From NCBI GenBank assembly GCA_000440235.1, contig ALKQ01000022.1:60665-124664 (forward strand): DNA of 64,000 bases. Reading direction: 5' to 3'. The position numbers and the translations under genes are program-made. Positions 17,998 to 27,427 of the stretch are shown here, one piece after another. The notes under the pieces were generated by a model, which was given only the letters and a program-made list of their open reading frames with translations, did no database searches and was not told the DNA's origin. Positions within the stretch are counted from its first letter, which is position 1. Every line of letters starts with the position of its first letter. Source of the DNA: Streptococcus suis 10581. GTDB lineage: Bacteria > Bacillota > Bacilli > Lactobacillales > Streptococcaceae.

Positions 17998-18028
17998 AGT
18001 GGGGGAAGTCTTGTCTAACTCCCCCCAT
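17998..18028 (-). terminator. Terminator-like hairpin between frr and cvfB
   Basis: On the minus strand GGGGGGAGT pairs with ACTTCCCCC around an 8 nt loop, followed by ACTTTTT. It separates the pyrH-frr pair from cvfB. Confidence 0.65.
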
Positions 18029-18105
18029 TAGATTTCTTATTGGTTCACCACTGGAAGTTAGACAGCCCAGTGATGATCTATTTTTGTAGCCTAAAAACGT
18101 GTTGA

Positions 18106-18663
18106 TTAAACTTCCAACAATTCTTTTTCTTTGTCGGCAGTCATTTTATCAATTGTCTTGATAGCATCATCTGTTACTTTTTGAATATCTTTTTCAAGCG
18201 TCTTCAACTCGTCTTCTGTGATTTCTTTTGCTTTTTCAGCTTTTTTAGCTTCATCCATGGCATCACGACGGATATTACGGATGGCAACTTTCGAATTTTC
18301 ACCGACTTTTTTCACATCCTTCGCCAAGTTCTTACGAGTTTCCTCTGTAAGGGCAGGAATAACCAAACGGATAACAGTACCGTCAGATTGCGGTGTCAAA
18401 CCAAGATCTGAAGCGTTCAAAGCACGCTCAATATCCTTCAAGATTGACTTATCAAACGGAGTAATCAATAGAACACGCGCTTCTGGCACTGTAATACCAG
18501 CCAACTGGTTCAATGGCGTTGGAGAACCGTAGTACTCAACTGAAATACGGTCCAACAAACTAGCATTGGCACGGCCAGCACGAATGTGGCTGAATTCACG
18601 TGCCAAACTCTGATGAGATTGGTTCATGCGCTCTTGCGCTTTAGCAATAATTTCTTTAGACAT
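18106..18663 (-). CDS. frr: Ribosome recycling factor
   Basis: 185 aa, the standard length. With EF-G it splits post-termination ribosomes. Family landmarks are [24 protein letters not shown] near the N-terminus, [15 protein letters not shown] in the middle, and the helical C-terminal [26 protein letters not shown]. It follows pyrH by 27 bp, the gene pairing usual in Firmicutes. Confidence 0.97.
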   Translation of the reverse strand: MSKEIIAKAQERMNQSHQSLAREFSHIRAGRANASLLDRISVEYYGSPTPLNQLAGITVPEARVLLITPFDKSILKDIERALNASDLGLTPQSDGTVIRLVIPALTEETRKNLAKDVKKVGENSKVAIRNIRRDAMDEAKKAEKAKEITEDELKTLEKDIQKVTDDAIKTIDKMTADKEKELLEV

Positions 18664-18690
18664 AAGACTTCCTTCTTTATTTTTTATCTT

Positions 18691-19422
18691 TTATTTTTCT
18701 TCTGAAGAATTTGAAACGGTAGTACCGATTGGCTCACCAAAGACAACTCGTTTAATATTTCCTGGTTCATTCATATTGAACACGACCAAATCAATATCAT
18801 TGTCCATTGAGAGAGTTGATGCTGTCGCATCCATGATTTTCAAACCACGACTAATCACTTCACGGTGGGTCAATTCATTGAATTTAACTGCATTAGCATC
18901 TTTCTTCGGATCAGCATTGTAGACGCCATCCACACCATTTTTAGCCATCAAAATCGCATCCGCTTCAATTTCTGCAGCACGAAGAGCCGCTGTCGTATCC
19001 GTTGAGAAGTACGGAGAACCAATACCAGCTCCAAAAATAACAATGCGACCTTTTTCAAGATGACGAAGAGCACGACCACGAATATAAGGCTCTGCAACTG
19101 ACTGCATGGCAATTGCTGTCTGCACACGCGTATCCACACCAAGCTGTTTAAGGGAATCGGCCATTACAAGAGCATTCATAACAGTCCCCAACATGCCCGT
19201 ATAGTCTGCTTGAACTCGATCCATACCCGCTTCAGCAGCAGGTTCTCCACGCCAAAGGTTACCACCACCAATAACAAGGGCAATCTGAATACCTGATTCT
19301 GCGACTTCCTGAATTTCCTTTGCCATTTCCTGAACAGTTTTGAGGTCAATACCGACACCACGTTCACCAGCCAAGGCTTCACCAGATAGTTTGATTAGAA
19401 TACGTTCGTATTTAGGTTTCAT
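18691..19422 (-). CDS. pyrH: Uridylate kinase
   Basis: Phosphorylates UMP to UDP; hexameric amino-acid-kinase fold, allosterically controlled by GTP and UTP. From the ATG at 19422 it is 243 aa. I reject the upstream extension to 19512 because the conserved N-terminus is [18 protein letters not shown] and GAGGAGAG lies just before this ATG (a second ATG one codon upstream is equally usable). Other marks: [22 protein letters not shown] and [15 protein letters not shown]. Confidence 0.95.
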   Translation of the reverse strand: MKPKYERILIKLSGEALAGERGVGIDLKTVQEMAKEIQEVAESGIQIALVIGGGNLWRGEPAAEAGMDRVQADYTGMLGTVMNALVMADSLKQLGVDTRVQTAIAMQSVAEPYIRGRALRHLEKGRIVIFGAGIGSPYFSTDTTAALRAAEIEADAILMAKNGVDGVYNADPKKDANAVKFNELTHREVISRGLKIMDATASTLSMDNDIDLVVFNMNEPGNIKRVVFGEPIGTTVSNSSEEK

Positions 19423-19591
19423 CATCTCTCTCCTCTTTTTTATCCCTACTATTCTACCACAAAAACCGTTTTTTTTATACTGAAATCTCCAAGAAAAAAG
19501 GAAAATCCTCAACGAACTTTCCTTCTCACATTCTAAAACGCCTCTTTTTCCCAGCTTTTCAATAGTAGAAAATAGAGATTTTTAAAACAAA

Positions 19592-21232
19592 CTAGCCTAG
19601 GCGCAATTTCCTCCGTAAACTCTGAGCCCGACTTCCAATTAAACGATCTAGCTGACGAGTCTTCAATGTCAAGATGACAAAGACAAGCATACCTGCTCCA
19701 CCTGCAACAGCCAAGTGGATAAAGCTAGATACATAGCCATTTGCTGGAAGGATAAGATTCAAGACAAATTCAATCCCCCATACAATGAGTCCCATTACGA
19801 TAGAAATCCAACTAATGGTCGCAATATCTTTTATCACTAGTCTTTCATCAATATGCAGAACCTTGTCAATTCGTCTATAGAAGAGGTACAGCATAATTCC
19901 CAACCCAAATATCGTTGAGATAAAGCTACCATATACCTTAAAGACATAGATCATTGGTACTTGTAAAACGATTTTCACTAGCATCCCAATCAAGAAATAA
20001 TAAATGGCTCTTCTATTTTCAAATATCGCTTGAATGACCACACTAATGACAGAATATAGTCCCAGAGGTAAAATTAAAAATAAGTTCCAAATAAATAGAG
20101 TAATGGCGATAGGCTCTGACGGTCCGTAAAAAATCGTATAAAGTGGCCCAGCTAACAGGACTGTTCCAACAATTGCCGGTATAGTGAATATAAAGAGTAA
20201 CTGTAGATTATCCGCCACTAAATGAGACGCCGCCTTCAAGTCTTTCTTGACAAATTTCTCTGTAATCAATGGAATAGCAACACTTCCCAAACTCAGTGAA
20301 ATCCCGATAATCATCATCGTAATCTTACTTGGATTGGCAGCCATATATGAATAAAGTTCCAAAAGTTCCGAATTACTGTAATCCGTAATTCTTTCCATAA
20401 CACGAATAAAGGTGACTTGGTCAATAAACTGCAATAATTGAATCGTTAGACCTAAAATGATAATTGGAATCGCATCTCGAACAGTTTCCTTAATAAGTTG
20501 ACCTGTATCCAAAGAGATCTTTTGTTTCTTAGCATGAAGCAACTTACCAAGGTAACCTTGCTTCCATAAAGTATAAACTAAAATCCCAACACTAGCAATC
20601 ATCCCGACAAAAGCTGCAAAGGTAGATTGGACAACCGCTTCAAGATAGTCACCGCTACCCAACTTCATAATCATAAATGTTGCTGCCAGTATCCAGATAA
20701 CCCGTACCAGTTGCTCTGCAAGCTGGCTGATAGCATAGGGCTTCATATCGTGCCGACCTTGGAAAAAACCACGCAAAATACTCATGGCTGGGAAGATAAA
20801 GAGAGGCGGGACTAGACTATACATGACTGGAAGCAACTTTTCCTTCGACCCCGATGCGTCTGCCAACCACGGAGCACTTAGATACATGACCCCTGCAAAG
20901 ACAGCTCCAAAGACCAACATGAGCTTGAAGAATTCTCTGACCAAGTAAAGCGACACCTCTTCTTTACCCAAGACATTGTATTTAGCTACTTGTTTGGCAA
21001 TAGCTGTCGGAAGACCAGCTGTTGAAATCAATAAGAAGTTGGCATAGATTTGATACCCCATACTAAAGAGAGCATTGGCTTCAGCTCGATATTCCCCTAA
21101 CCAAATATACCAGGGAATAACATATGCAACACCGAGCAGGCGACTAAGAATATTTCCAGCAGTCAACCAAGCCAAGCCTCTGGCCATTGTCGCCTGTTCT
21201 TTGGACTGCTGCATTTCAACTTTTTCGGACAT
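19592..21232 (-). CDS. ytgP: MOP-superfamily flippase, YtgP/MurJ type
   Basis: 546 aa with about 14 hydrophobic segments, of the polysaccharide transporter/MurJ superfamily. Streptococcal YtgP is known to act as a lipid II flippase, moving the peptidoglycan precursor across the membrane. N-terminal ARGLAWLTAGNILSRLLGVAYVIPWY and PGTD-like charged loops are characteristic. The gene stands alone between pyrH and a BOX-like repeat. A capsule flippase (Wzx) is a less likely alternative because capsule assembly genes lie elsewhere. Confidence 0.85.
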   Translation of the reverse strand: MSEKVEMQQSKEQATMARGLAWLTAGNILSRLLGVAYVIPWYIWLGEYRAEANALFSMGYQIYANFLLISTAGLPTAIAKQVAKYNVLGKEEVSLYLVREFFKLMLVFGAVFAGVMYLSAPWLADASGSKEKLLPVMYSLVPPLFIFPAMSILRGFFQGRHDMKPYAISQLAEQLVRVIWILAATFMIMKLGSGDYLEAVVQSTFAAFVGMIASVGILVYTLWKQGYLGKLLHAKKQKISLDTGQLIKETVRDAIPIIILGLTIQLLQFIDQVTFIRVMERITDYSNSELLELYSYMAANPSKITMMIIGISLSLGSVAIPLITEKFVKKDLKAASHLVADNLQLLFIFTIPAIVGTVLLAGPLYTIFYGPSEPIAITLFIWNLFLILPLGLYSVISVVIQAIFENRRAIYYFLIGMLVKIVLQVPMIYVFKVYGSFISTIFGLGIMLYLFYRRIDKVLHIDERLVIKDIATISWISIVMGLIVWGIEFVLNLILPANGYVSSFIHLAVAGGAGMLVFVILTLKTRQLDRLIGSRAQSLRRKLRLG

Positions 21233-21280
21233 TTTTCTATTACTTTCTATGTAAATATAAGATAGGAAAAACTCAATTAT

Positions 21281-21386
21281 TATGCTCTTCGAAAATCAAA
21301 ATCAGACGTTGTTGACTTGATTTGATGAACTTCAGTTCTATCTGCCTCTGCGTCGCCTAGTCTGATTTTGATTTTCATTGAGTATT
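21281..21386. repeat. BOX-like repeat, short form
   Basis: About 106 bp, bounded by a degenerate inverted repeat (CTCTTCGAAAATC ... GATTTTCATTGAG). The inner CTGCGTCGCCTAGTCTG, reversed, matches the GGCGACGC core of pneumococcal boxA. It occupies the gap between ytgP and the gst gene. Same family as 24406, 30461 and 62521. Confidence 0.75.
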
Positions 21387-21486
21387 AATTTCTATTTTTG
21401 GATTTTCACAAAGTCTAACTCTTTCATTATAAACTTTTATCATACCAAAGTAAAAGAAAAACCCACCCATAAGGTGGGCAAGTCAA

Positions 21487-22275
21487 TCAATTATCAATTG
21501 AATGATATTTCACTGTCAACCCTCGTTGTACAGCTGGGCGCTGAGCTATTTTCTCTACCCAGGTCTTTAGATGCTTGTAAGAATCAACATCTAAAAATTC
21601 TGCTGAACCTGGATATAGTTCTCCTTGCACCAAGCGACCATACCAAGACCAAATAGCAATATCTGCGATGGTATAGGTATTTCCAGCTATATATTCTCTT
21701 GTCGCCAATAGCTGATCCAAGAGATCCAGCTGACGCTTAGTTTCCATTGTATAGCGATTAATCGGATATTCTTGCGCTGTAGGAGCGTAATGGAAGAAAT
21801 GTCCAAATCCTCCACCAACAAATGGAGCGGCGCCAGTTTGCCAGAAGAGCCAATTAAGAACCTCTGTCCGCTCTGCCCAAGCTTTTGGTAGGAAGGCGTC
21901 AAACTTTTCTGCCAAGTAGTAGAGAATGTTGGCAGATTCAAAGACCCGAACTGGCTCCTTCTCCGAATAATCAACCATAGCTGGTATTTTGGAGTTAGGG
22001 TTGATGGCAACAAAATCGGAGCCAAATTGGTCTCCTTGACCGATATTGATGAGAAAGAGGTCATAATCAGCTTCCGAAATACCTAACTCTTTCAACTCCT
22101 CCAACATAATAGCAACTTTAATACCGTTAGGTGTTCCCAAGGAATAAACTTGGAGGGGCTTGTCACCTTTTGGTAATTTATGTTCAAAGCGACTCCCTGC
22201 TGTTGGACGATTGCCTGAACGATTGTCATTTTCACCTTCCCACTTCCAAACGAGTGGTTTCGTGTATTCTGTCAT
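21487..22275 (-). CDS. yghU: YghU-like glutathione S-transferase
   Basis: 262 aa two-domain protein. An N-terminal thioredoxin-like domain (LQVYSLGTPNGIKVAIMLEEL, then NPNSKIPAMVDY) and a helical C-terminal domain (NRYTMETKRQLDLLDQLLA and YTIADIAIWSWYGRL) match the YghU/Ure2-like GST family, which binds glutathione and shows disulphide reductase and peroxidase activity. Together with the following gene (22281) it forms a two-gene minus-strand unit, 5 bp apart. Confidence 0.88.
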   Translation of the reverse strand: MTEYTKPLVWKWEGENDNRSGNRPTAGSRFEHKLPKGDKPLQVYSLGTPNGIKVAIMLEELKELGISEADYDLFLINIGQGDQFGSDFVAINPNSKIPAMVDYSEKEPVRVFESANILYYLAEKFDAFLPKAWAERTEVLNWLFWQTGAAPFVGGGFGHFFHYAPTAQEYPINRYTMETKRQLDLLDQLLATREYIAGNTYTIADIAIWSWYGRLVQGELYPGSAEFLDVDSYKHLKTWVEKIAQRPAVQRGLTVKYHSIDN

Positions 22276-22280
22276 CTTTT

Positions 22281-22568
22281 TTATTCTACCTTTCCTGGGA
22301 TAAAACTAGCTATCCGATAGTGATTTTGAAGTTGTTGAATGTAAAGAGAAAGCTGAACCAACTCTTTTGGTGCATGGCAAGTCAAGGCTGTCAGCTCTGC
22401 AGTAACATAGCGTCCCAATCGATCAGCAAGCAAGTAGAGATTGTCAGCTTGTTCAAGCTCTTTGGCAGTTTCAAAAACCTTTTCACGCAAAACGGATGTG
22501 ATAGCATCTTCTGGTAGCTGATAAACCGCCGAAAGATGACTATAAAAATCTTCACAAGTCGCCTTCAT
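22281..22568 (-). CDS. Small helical protein, possibly immunity-like
   Basis: 95 aa from the ATG at 22568, chosen because GAGGAGG lies 6 nt upstream; an upstream in-frame start lacks a ribosome site. The sequence is almost entirely helical (KELEQADNLYLLADRLG, then APKELVQLSLYIQQLQ) with two cysteines, in a length range shared with bacteriocin immunity four-helix bundles. That resemblance is weak and I do not assign the function. It is transcribed with the GST gene; no bacteriocin gene was found. Confidence 0.6.
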   Translation of the reverse strand: MKATCEDFYSHLSAVYQLPEDAITSVLREKVFETAKELEQADNLYLLADRLGRYVTAELTALTCHAPKELVQLSLYIQQLQNHYRIASFIPGKVE

Positions 22569-22662
22569 AGTTGCCTCCTCAATCACTTTATACATATATT
22601 ATAGAGTTTGTTTTATTGAATGTCAACTAAAAAAGATTGCCCATAGACAATCTTTCTATTGA

Positions 22663-23352
22663 TTAAAGTGAGTTAGGATCAACTTTGATACCGACACCTT
22701 GTGTTGTTGTAATAGATACTGAAGTCATGTAAGTACCTTTAGCTGTAGCTGGTTTAGCTTTAGCCATTACATCGTGGAAAGCTTTGAAGTTTTCAACGAG
22801 TTTGTCTGCGTCAAATGATACTTTACCGATAAGAGCTTGTACGATACCTGCTTTGTCAGCACGGTAAGTGATTTTACCACCTTTAGACTCTTCAACTGCT
22901 TTAGCAACATCCATAGTTACTGTACCAGTTTTTGGGTTTGGCATCAAGTTACGTGGACCAAGTACGCGACCAAGACGTCCAACAACTGCCATCATGTCTG
23001 GAGTTGCGATAACAACGTCGAAGTCCAACCAACCACCGTTGATTTTAGCAACGAGGTCGTCTTCACCAACAAAGTCTGCACCAGCAGCTTTTGCTTCTTC
23101 TGCTTTAGCACCACGTGCGAAAACAAGAACGCGAGCAGTTTTACCAGTACCGTTTGGCAATACCATTGCACCACGGATTTGTTGGTCTGCTTTACGTACG
23201 TCAATGTTCAAGTTGTAAGCAACTTCAACTGACGCATCAAATTTAGCGAAGTTAGTTTCTTTTGCAAGAGCAACAGCTTCTTCTACGCTGTAAAGTTTTG
23301 TGCTGTCGATTTTTTCAAGAGCAGCACGCAAGTTTTTGCTTTTTTTAGCCAT
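22663..23352 (-). CDS. rplA: 50S ribosomal protein L1
   Basis: 229 aa, full length. L1 forms the mobile L1 stalk, binds 23S rRNA and, in many bacteria, represses its own operon by binding the mRNA. Diagnostic stretches are [38 protein letters not shown] and [15 protein letters not shown]. It follows rplK by 40 bp. The GC content and codon use look optimised, as in highly expressed genes. Confidence 0.98.
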   Translation of the reverse strand: MAKKSKNLRAALEKIDSTKLYSVEEAVALAKETNFAKFDASVEVAYNLNIDVRKADQQIRGAMVLPNGTGKTARVLVFARGAKAEEAKAAGADFVGEDDLVAKINGGWLDFDVVIATPDMMAVVGRLGRVLGPRNLMPNPKTGTVTMDVAKAVEESKGGKITYRADKAGIVQALIGKVSFDADKLVENFKAFHDVMAKAKPATAKGTYMTSVSITTTQGVGIKVDPNSL

Positions 23353-23392
23353 GTTATATGTCTCCTTGTAATCAGATAATCTTGGGTGCTAC

Positions 23393-23818
23393 TTAGTCAG
23401 TAACAGTGAATCCCATAGAACGAGCAGTACCTTCGATCATACGCATTGCAGCTTCAAGAGATGCAGCGTTCAAGTCAGGCATTTTAGTTTCAGCAATTTC
23501 TTGTACTTGTGCACGAGTAACTGTTGCAACTTTAGTTTTGTTTGGTGTACCTGAACCTTTTTCAACACCTGCAGCTTTTTTCAAAAGAACAGCAGCTGGT
23601 GGTGTTTTAGTGATGAAAGTGAATGATTTATCTTCATACACAGAGATAACTACTGGGATGATCATACCAGCTTGGTCAGCTGTACGAGCGTTAAACTCTT
23701 TTGTGAATCCCATGATGTTGATACCTGCTTGACCAAGTGCTGGACCGACTGGTGGAGCTGGAGTAGCTTTACCTGCAGGAATTTGAAGTTTTACGAGTTT
23801 TTCGACTTTTTTAGCCAT
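23393..23818 (-). CDS. rplK: 50S ribosomal protein L11
   Basis: 141 aa L11, which binds the GTPase-associated region of 23S rRNA and is required for RelA-type signalling in many bacteria. Marks are [20 protein letters not shown], the [14 protein letters not shown] segment and [18 protein letters not shown]. It is the first gene of the L11-L1 operon, with a strong AGGAGG and a structured leader upstream. Confidence 0.98.
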   Translation of the reverse strand: MAKKVEKLVKLQIPAGKATPAPPVGPALGQAGINIMGFTKEFNARTADQAGMIIPVVISVYEDKSFTFITKTPPAAVLLKKAAGVEKGSGTPNKTKVATVTRAQVQEIAETKMPDLNAASLEAAMRMIEGTARSMGFTVTD

Positions 23819-23835
23819 GATATAAAATCCTCCTA

Positions 23836-23894
23836 TTGTGGTTTTGGCGGTAATTAAAGATTTTTACCTCCCACAAATATGTGTTTTACACATA
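23836..23894 (-). promoter_or_regulatory. Structured 5' leader of rplK-rplA, candidate L1 autoregulation site
   Basis: On the minus strand there are two hairpins. The first is TATGTG-TAAAA-CACATA (23878-23894). The second is a two-tier stem, TTGTGG/CCACAA (23871-23876 with 23836-23841) enclosing GGTAA/TTACC (23864-23868 with 23849-23853). Its 3' side ends two bases before the AGGAGG of rplK. L1 binding is inferred from the known autoregulation of this operon in other bacteria. Confidence 0.55.
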
Positions 23895-23901
23895 CCTTTT
23901 C

Positions 23902-23929
23902 ATTATACACGAATTTCAAAGAAATGCAA
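23902..23929 (-). promoter_or_regulatory. Promoter of rplK-rplA
   Basis: Minus strand TTGCAT, 16 bp, TATAAT. The transcript would start near 23895, at the foot of the first leader hairpin. Confidence 0.7.
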
Positions 23930-23972
23930 GCTTTAGGTTTACTTTTTTTCACATTTTTTATAGAATGAATGT

Positions 23973-24341
23973 ATGTTTGAATCGATTATATTTTTAAAAA
24001 TAGTAGCCTTCCTATTTATCTTTCTAACCTTGGCCATTTCGATAATTGCTGTCAAGTTTTTTAGGTTGCAAAACCGAGGCTGGAACTTTGCAGACATTGC
24101 CTTTCCTCTCTATGCAATTGAATTTTATCTGATTTCGGACAAGGCCTACTATAACAGTCTACTGCCTCAGCTTGTCCTAGCCCTCTCACTACTAGCGATT
24201 GGTCTTTGTGGTTTCTTCCTTTTAAAGAAAAAGAATTTTTTATATCGCCGTTTCTTCAAGGTTTTCTGGCGAGCTAGTTTTATCTTGACTTTTTTGATGT
24301 ATCTAGCTTTGGTTATTGCGGTCTTCACTTTAAAATCCTAA
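23973..24341 (+). CDS. DUF3397 family membrane protein
   Basis: 122 aa with four hydrophobic segments (about 5-25, 38-55, 63-83, 98-118), consistent with the DUF3397 family of small streptococcal/bacillar membrane proteins of unknown role. A charged loop KKKNFLYRRFFKVFWR separates the last two. It diverges from the ribosomal operon and has its own terminator. Start at the ATG following a weak ribosome site. Confidence 0.7.
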   Translation: MFESIIFLKIVAFLFIFLTLAISIIAVKFFRLQNRGWNFADIAFPLYAIEFYLISDKAYYNSLLPQLVLALSLLAIGLCGFFLLKKKNFLYRRFFKVFWRASFILTFLMYLALVIAVFTLKS

Positions 24342-24372
24342 AATCATCCATCCTTTCATAGATGGCATAATA

Positions 24373-24406
24373 AATCCCCATTGCAGGCGCAGTGGGGATT
24401 CTTTTT
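24373..24406 (+). terminator. Terminator of the DUF3397 gene
   Basis: Perfect 8 bp stem AATCCCCA / TGGGGATT with a 12 nt loop, then CTTTTT. Confidence 0.75.
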
Positions 24407-24499
24407 ATACTAAATCAGACAAGGCGACGTAGTTGCAGATAGAACTGACGTTCATCAAATCAAGTCAACAGCGTATGATTTTGATTTTCTAAGAGTATT
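24406..24499. repeat. BOX-like repeat, short form
   Basis: About 94 bp containing CAGACAAGGCGACGTAG and GCAGATAGAACTGACG, the boxA-like core. One end is shortened: ATACT joins AAATCAGAC directly, losing the inner part of the terminal repeat seen in the 21281 and 30461 copies. It lies between the DUF3397 terminator and the VOC gene. Confidence 0.75.
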
Positions 24500-24546
24500 A
24501 ATTAGTTGTCATATTGATAGGCCTCTCTGGGCATAAAAAGATGGAC

Positions 24547-24933
24547 TTATTCATGAATTTCCAGAGGGAGGCCATCTGGATCAAAGAAGAAGGCCATTTT
24601 TTTACCATCAAAATCATCTGTTCGCAGGACTTCATGTCGGATGTCCCAACGGTCAAATTCTTCCAGACAGGCTTCCACATCTGCAACCTGGAAGGCTAGA
24701 TGGCGTAGACCTGTATGTTCAGGATTGGGCATGGCCGGACGCATTGGTGCATCCGGTTTGATGAAAATTTCCAAGATCAGATTGCCTTTTTTGACATTGA
24801 AGAGAATATCATTTTTTTCTGGGCGAATATGCTCATCCACCTGTTCAAAGCCTAGTTTCTCAACATAAAATTCTCTTGTCTTGTCATAGTCACTACCGAT
24901 AATTGCAATATGATGAACTGCATCAAATTTCAT
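24547..24933 (-). CDS. VOC (glyoxalase/bleomycin resistance) family protein
   Basis: 128 aa with paired beta-alpha-beta-beta-beta modules. Candidate metal ligands are His8 (VHHIAIIGSDYD), Glu in LEIFIKPDA, His in GLRHLAFQV and Glu in LPLEIHE, as in lactoylglutathione lyase-like proteins. Length and the FDPDGLPLEI ending fit the GloA2-like subgroup; the substrate is unknown. Its ATG overlaps the ftsK stop codon by one base, so it is coupled to ftsK. Confidence 0.85.
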   Translation of the reverse strand: MKFDAVHHIAIIGSDYDKTREFYVEKLGFEQVDEHIRPEKNDILFNVKKGNLILEIFIKPDAPMRPAMPNPEHTGLRHLAFQVADVEACLEEFDRWDIRHEVLRTDDFDGKKMAFFFDPDGLPLEIHE

Positions 24934-27302
24934 TATTGTGTTTCCAATACCTTTCTAGGTTTTGTTCCTTCAGCTGGACCAATGACACCCGCTGCTTCTA
25001 GCTCTTCCATGAGGCGTGTTGCCCTGTTAAAACCAACAGACAAGCGTCGTTGAATCATAGAGGCGCTGGCTTTTTGTGTCTCAACTACCAAGGCACGTGC
25101 TTCATTGAAGAGTGGATCTCCTCCAGCATCACCAAAACCTGCATCGCCATCACCTTCTGCCACTTCACCAGGATCAAAGGATTCATCATAATCTGCATCT
25201 GCCTGATCCTTGATAAAGCCAACTATTGCTTCTACATCATCATCGGATATAAAGGAACCTTGCAAGCGGACTGGATGGTTTTCATCAATCGGTTTAAAGA
25301 GCATGTCACCGCGACCCAAGAGTTTTTCAGCACCGTTTTCATCTAGAATCGTCCGACTGTCTGTACCGCTTGATACGGCAAAAGCGATACGAGATGGTAC
25401 ATTGGCTTTAATCAAACCTGAAATAACATCAACAGATGGTCGCTGGGTAGCAAGAATCATGTGGATACCTGCTGCACGAGCCTTCTGTCCCAAGCGAATA
25501 ATGGCATCTTCCACTTCCTTGCTGGCTACCATCATCAAGTCTGCCAACTCATCTACGATTACCACAATGAGAGGAAGTGGAATCTGTTTTTCTTCTGAAC
25601 GGCTATTAAATTCTTCGACCTTCGCATTATAACCTTCTAAGTTTCGGACACCAATCTGGCTAAACAACTCATAGCGTTTCTCCATTTCATCCACTACTTT
25701 TTGAAGAGCTCGAGCAGCCTTGCGTGGGTTGGTCACAACGGGAATCAATAGGTGGGGAATATCATTATAGACCGATAACTCGACCATTTTGGGGTCAATC
25801 ATCATGAACTTAACTTGGTCTGGACCAGCTTTCATGAGAATTGAAGAGATGATACCGTTGACAGCAACAGACTTCCCTGAACCAGTTGAACCAGCCACCA
25901 ATAGATGGGGCATACGTGCTAGGTTAAAGGAACGGACGGAGCCATTGACAGCCTTACCGAGAGGAATTTCCAGAAGTTTGTCTGGGTCTGTTTTAGATTG
26001 TTCCCAGAGCTCACGGAAAGGTACTGTAGCCACTTCGGAGTTTGGAACTTCAATACCGACCAGAGATTTTCCCGGGATAGGAGCTTCAATACGGACATCT
26101 TTAGCCGCAAGGGCTAGAGCCAAATCATCAGCTAGGTTAGAAATCCGATTGACACGGACGCCGACTGCTGGTTTGACTTCATACTTGGTTACCGATGGTC
26201 CAATCTCAGCACGCTCAACTACTACCTTGATTCCAAAACTGGCAAAGGTGTCTTCTAAAACTTTAATATTCTGGCGAACAATCCGTTTTTCATTGGACTG
26301 ACTCTTAGCTTTTATAGGAGCAAATAAGTCTATGGACGGAAGTTTATATGCTAGTCTCTGCTTAGGCTTGAAATCAATCTCCACATCTGTCTCGTCCTTT
26401 TCAAACTCATTTGGGTCAGAAGCCTGGCTTGCCGAGTTTGATTGTGCTGGTTGGTCATCTTCTGCCAACATAATAGGAAATTCATCTTCTATGTCTAAGT
26501 GGTCATATTCTGAAATAATCGGTACTTGAACAGGCTCTTCCTCGAGGATTTCACCCGTTTCTAAATCGACATGTCTATCTACCAGTGCCAAAGCCCGAGC
26601 TGACTCTTCCTCTTCCTCTAGACGAAGGCGTTCCTCTTCTAGACGAGCTAATTCTTGCTGACGTTTTTCTTCTCGTTCAGCCTTCTTCTGTGTTCGAAGC
26701 TCTGCTCTTTTTACCTGCGTCTCCACCAACTTATCTTTGGCAACCGCCAAGCCATCGGCAACATCATAAACAGACCATGGGCCTACAAAAAAGATACCAA
26801 ATGCTATCACTAGAAGACCGATGAAGAAGGAACCGACATTTGCAAAGAGGAAAGAGACTGGCAGATAGAAGATACTTCCAATCATCCCTCCGCCTAGAAA
26901 TGCTGTTACCTGAAACTTAGCTAGGTCTGACAAGGCCAATTTTAGAGTATGACCGAATAAGTCACTCCCTTGATAGGTCCAGTCTAAGTAAGCCTGAAAT
27001 TCAATTAATAACCCGATAACAATCAGCCAGAAGCCCGATATGGCCCCTCCTCTTTCGCGTAAGACTTTGGGAATAAGAAGGTAGATAAATGCACCCGCCA
27101 ATAATAGATAGGCCAGACTACCAAATAATAGCCGGAAAATATTGTAGCTGGTCACTCCAAACACACCTAGGCGACTGGCTGCAAAGGCAATGAATAAAAG
27201 CCCCAATACTCGAAGGGTGATATTTTTAACACGTTCTTGCTGTGCTAATTCTGCCTTGGTTGGTCGCCTCGTAGCCTTTCCTTTTTTACTTGTCTTTCTC
27301 AT
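24933..27302 (-). CDS. ftsK: DNA translocase FtsK/SpoIIIE
   Basis: 789 aa. An N-terminal basic tail and four to five membrane segments (about 28-180), a charged linker rich in Glu/Arg (about 195-330), then the motor domain with Walker [14 protein letters not shown], Walker [14 protein letters not shown], and a C-terminal winged-helix gamma domain ([27 protein letters not shown]) that reads KOPS/SRS-type polarity sequences. It moves chromosome ends through the closing septum. A minus-strand TGATAGAAT serves as -10, about 36 bp upstream. Confidence 0.96.
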   Translation of the reverse strand: MRKTSKKGKATRRPTKAELAQQERVKNITLRVLGLLFIAFAASRLGVFGVTSYNIFRLLFGSLAYLLLAGAFIYLLIPKVLRERGGAISGFWLIVIGLLIEFQAYLDWTYQGSDLFGHTLKLALSDLAKFQVTAFLGGGMIGSIFYLPVSFLFANVGSFFIGLLVIAFGIFFVGPWSVYDVADGLAVAKDKLVETQVKRAELRTQKKAEREEKRQQELARLEEERLRLEEEEESARALALVDRHVDLETGEILEEEPVQVPIISEYDHLDIEDEFPIMLAEDDQPAQSNSASQASDPNEFEKDETDVEIDFKPKQRLAYKLPSIDLFAPIKAKSQSNEKRIVRQNIKVLEDTFASFGIKVVVERAEIGPSVTKYEVKPAVGVRVNRISNLADDLALALAAKDVRIEAPIPGKSLVGIEVPNSEVATVPFRELWEQSKTDPDKLLEIPLGKAVNGSVRSFNLARMPHLLVAGSTGSGKSVAVNGIISSILMKAGPDQVKFMMIDPKMVELSVYNDIPHLLIPVVTNPRKAARALQKVVDEMEKRYELFSQIGVRNLEGYNAKVEEFNSRSEEKQIPLPLIVVIVDELADLMMVASKEVEDAIIRLGQKARAAGIHMILATQRPSVDVISGLIKANVPSRIAFAVSSGTDSRTILDENGAEKLLGRGDMLFKPIDENHPVRLQGSFISDDDVEAIVGFIKDQADADYDESFDPGEVAEGDGDAGFGDAGGDPLFNEARALVVETQKASASMIQRRLSVGFNRATRLMEELEAAGVIGPAEGTKPRKVLETQ

Positions 27303-27363
27303 AGATACCTCAACTTTCTCAATCTCTTTATTCTATCATAATCGGGAAGAATTTTCATGATAG

Positions 27364-27388
27364 AAAAAACCCTGCAAATACAGGGTTT
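27364..27388 (-). terminator. Terminator of the sus operon
   Basis: AAACCCTG / CAGGGTTT, 8 bp stem with 6 nt loop and T6 on the minus strand, 40 bp after the susH stop. Confidence 0.75.
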
Positions 27389-27427
27389 CTCTTGGAGTGA
27401 AAGAATAATTTAAGAGGGCAAATAATA

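Noticed and set aside
19423-19512. 30-residue N-terminal extension of PyrH
   Set aside because: The conserved start and GAGGAGAG lie at 19422; the extension is not PyrH-like.
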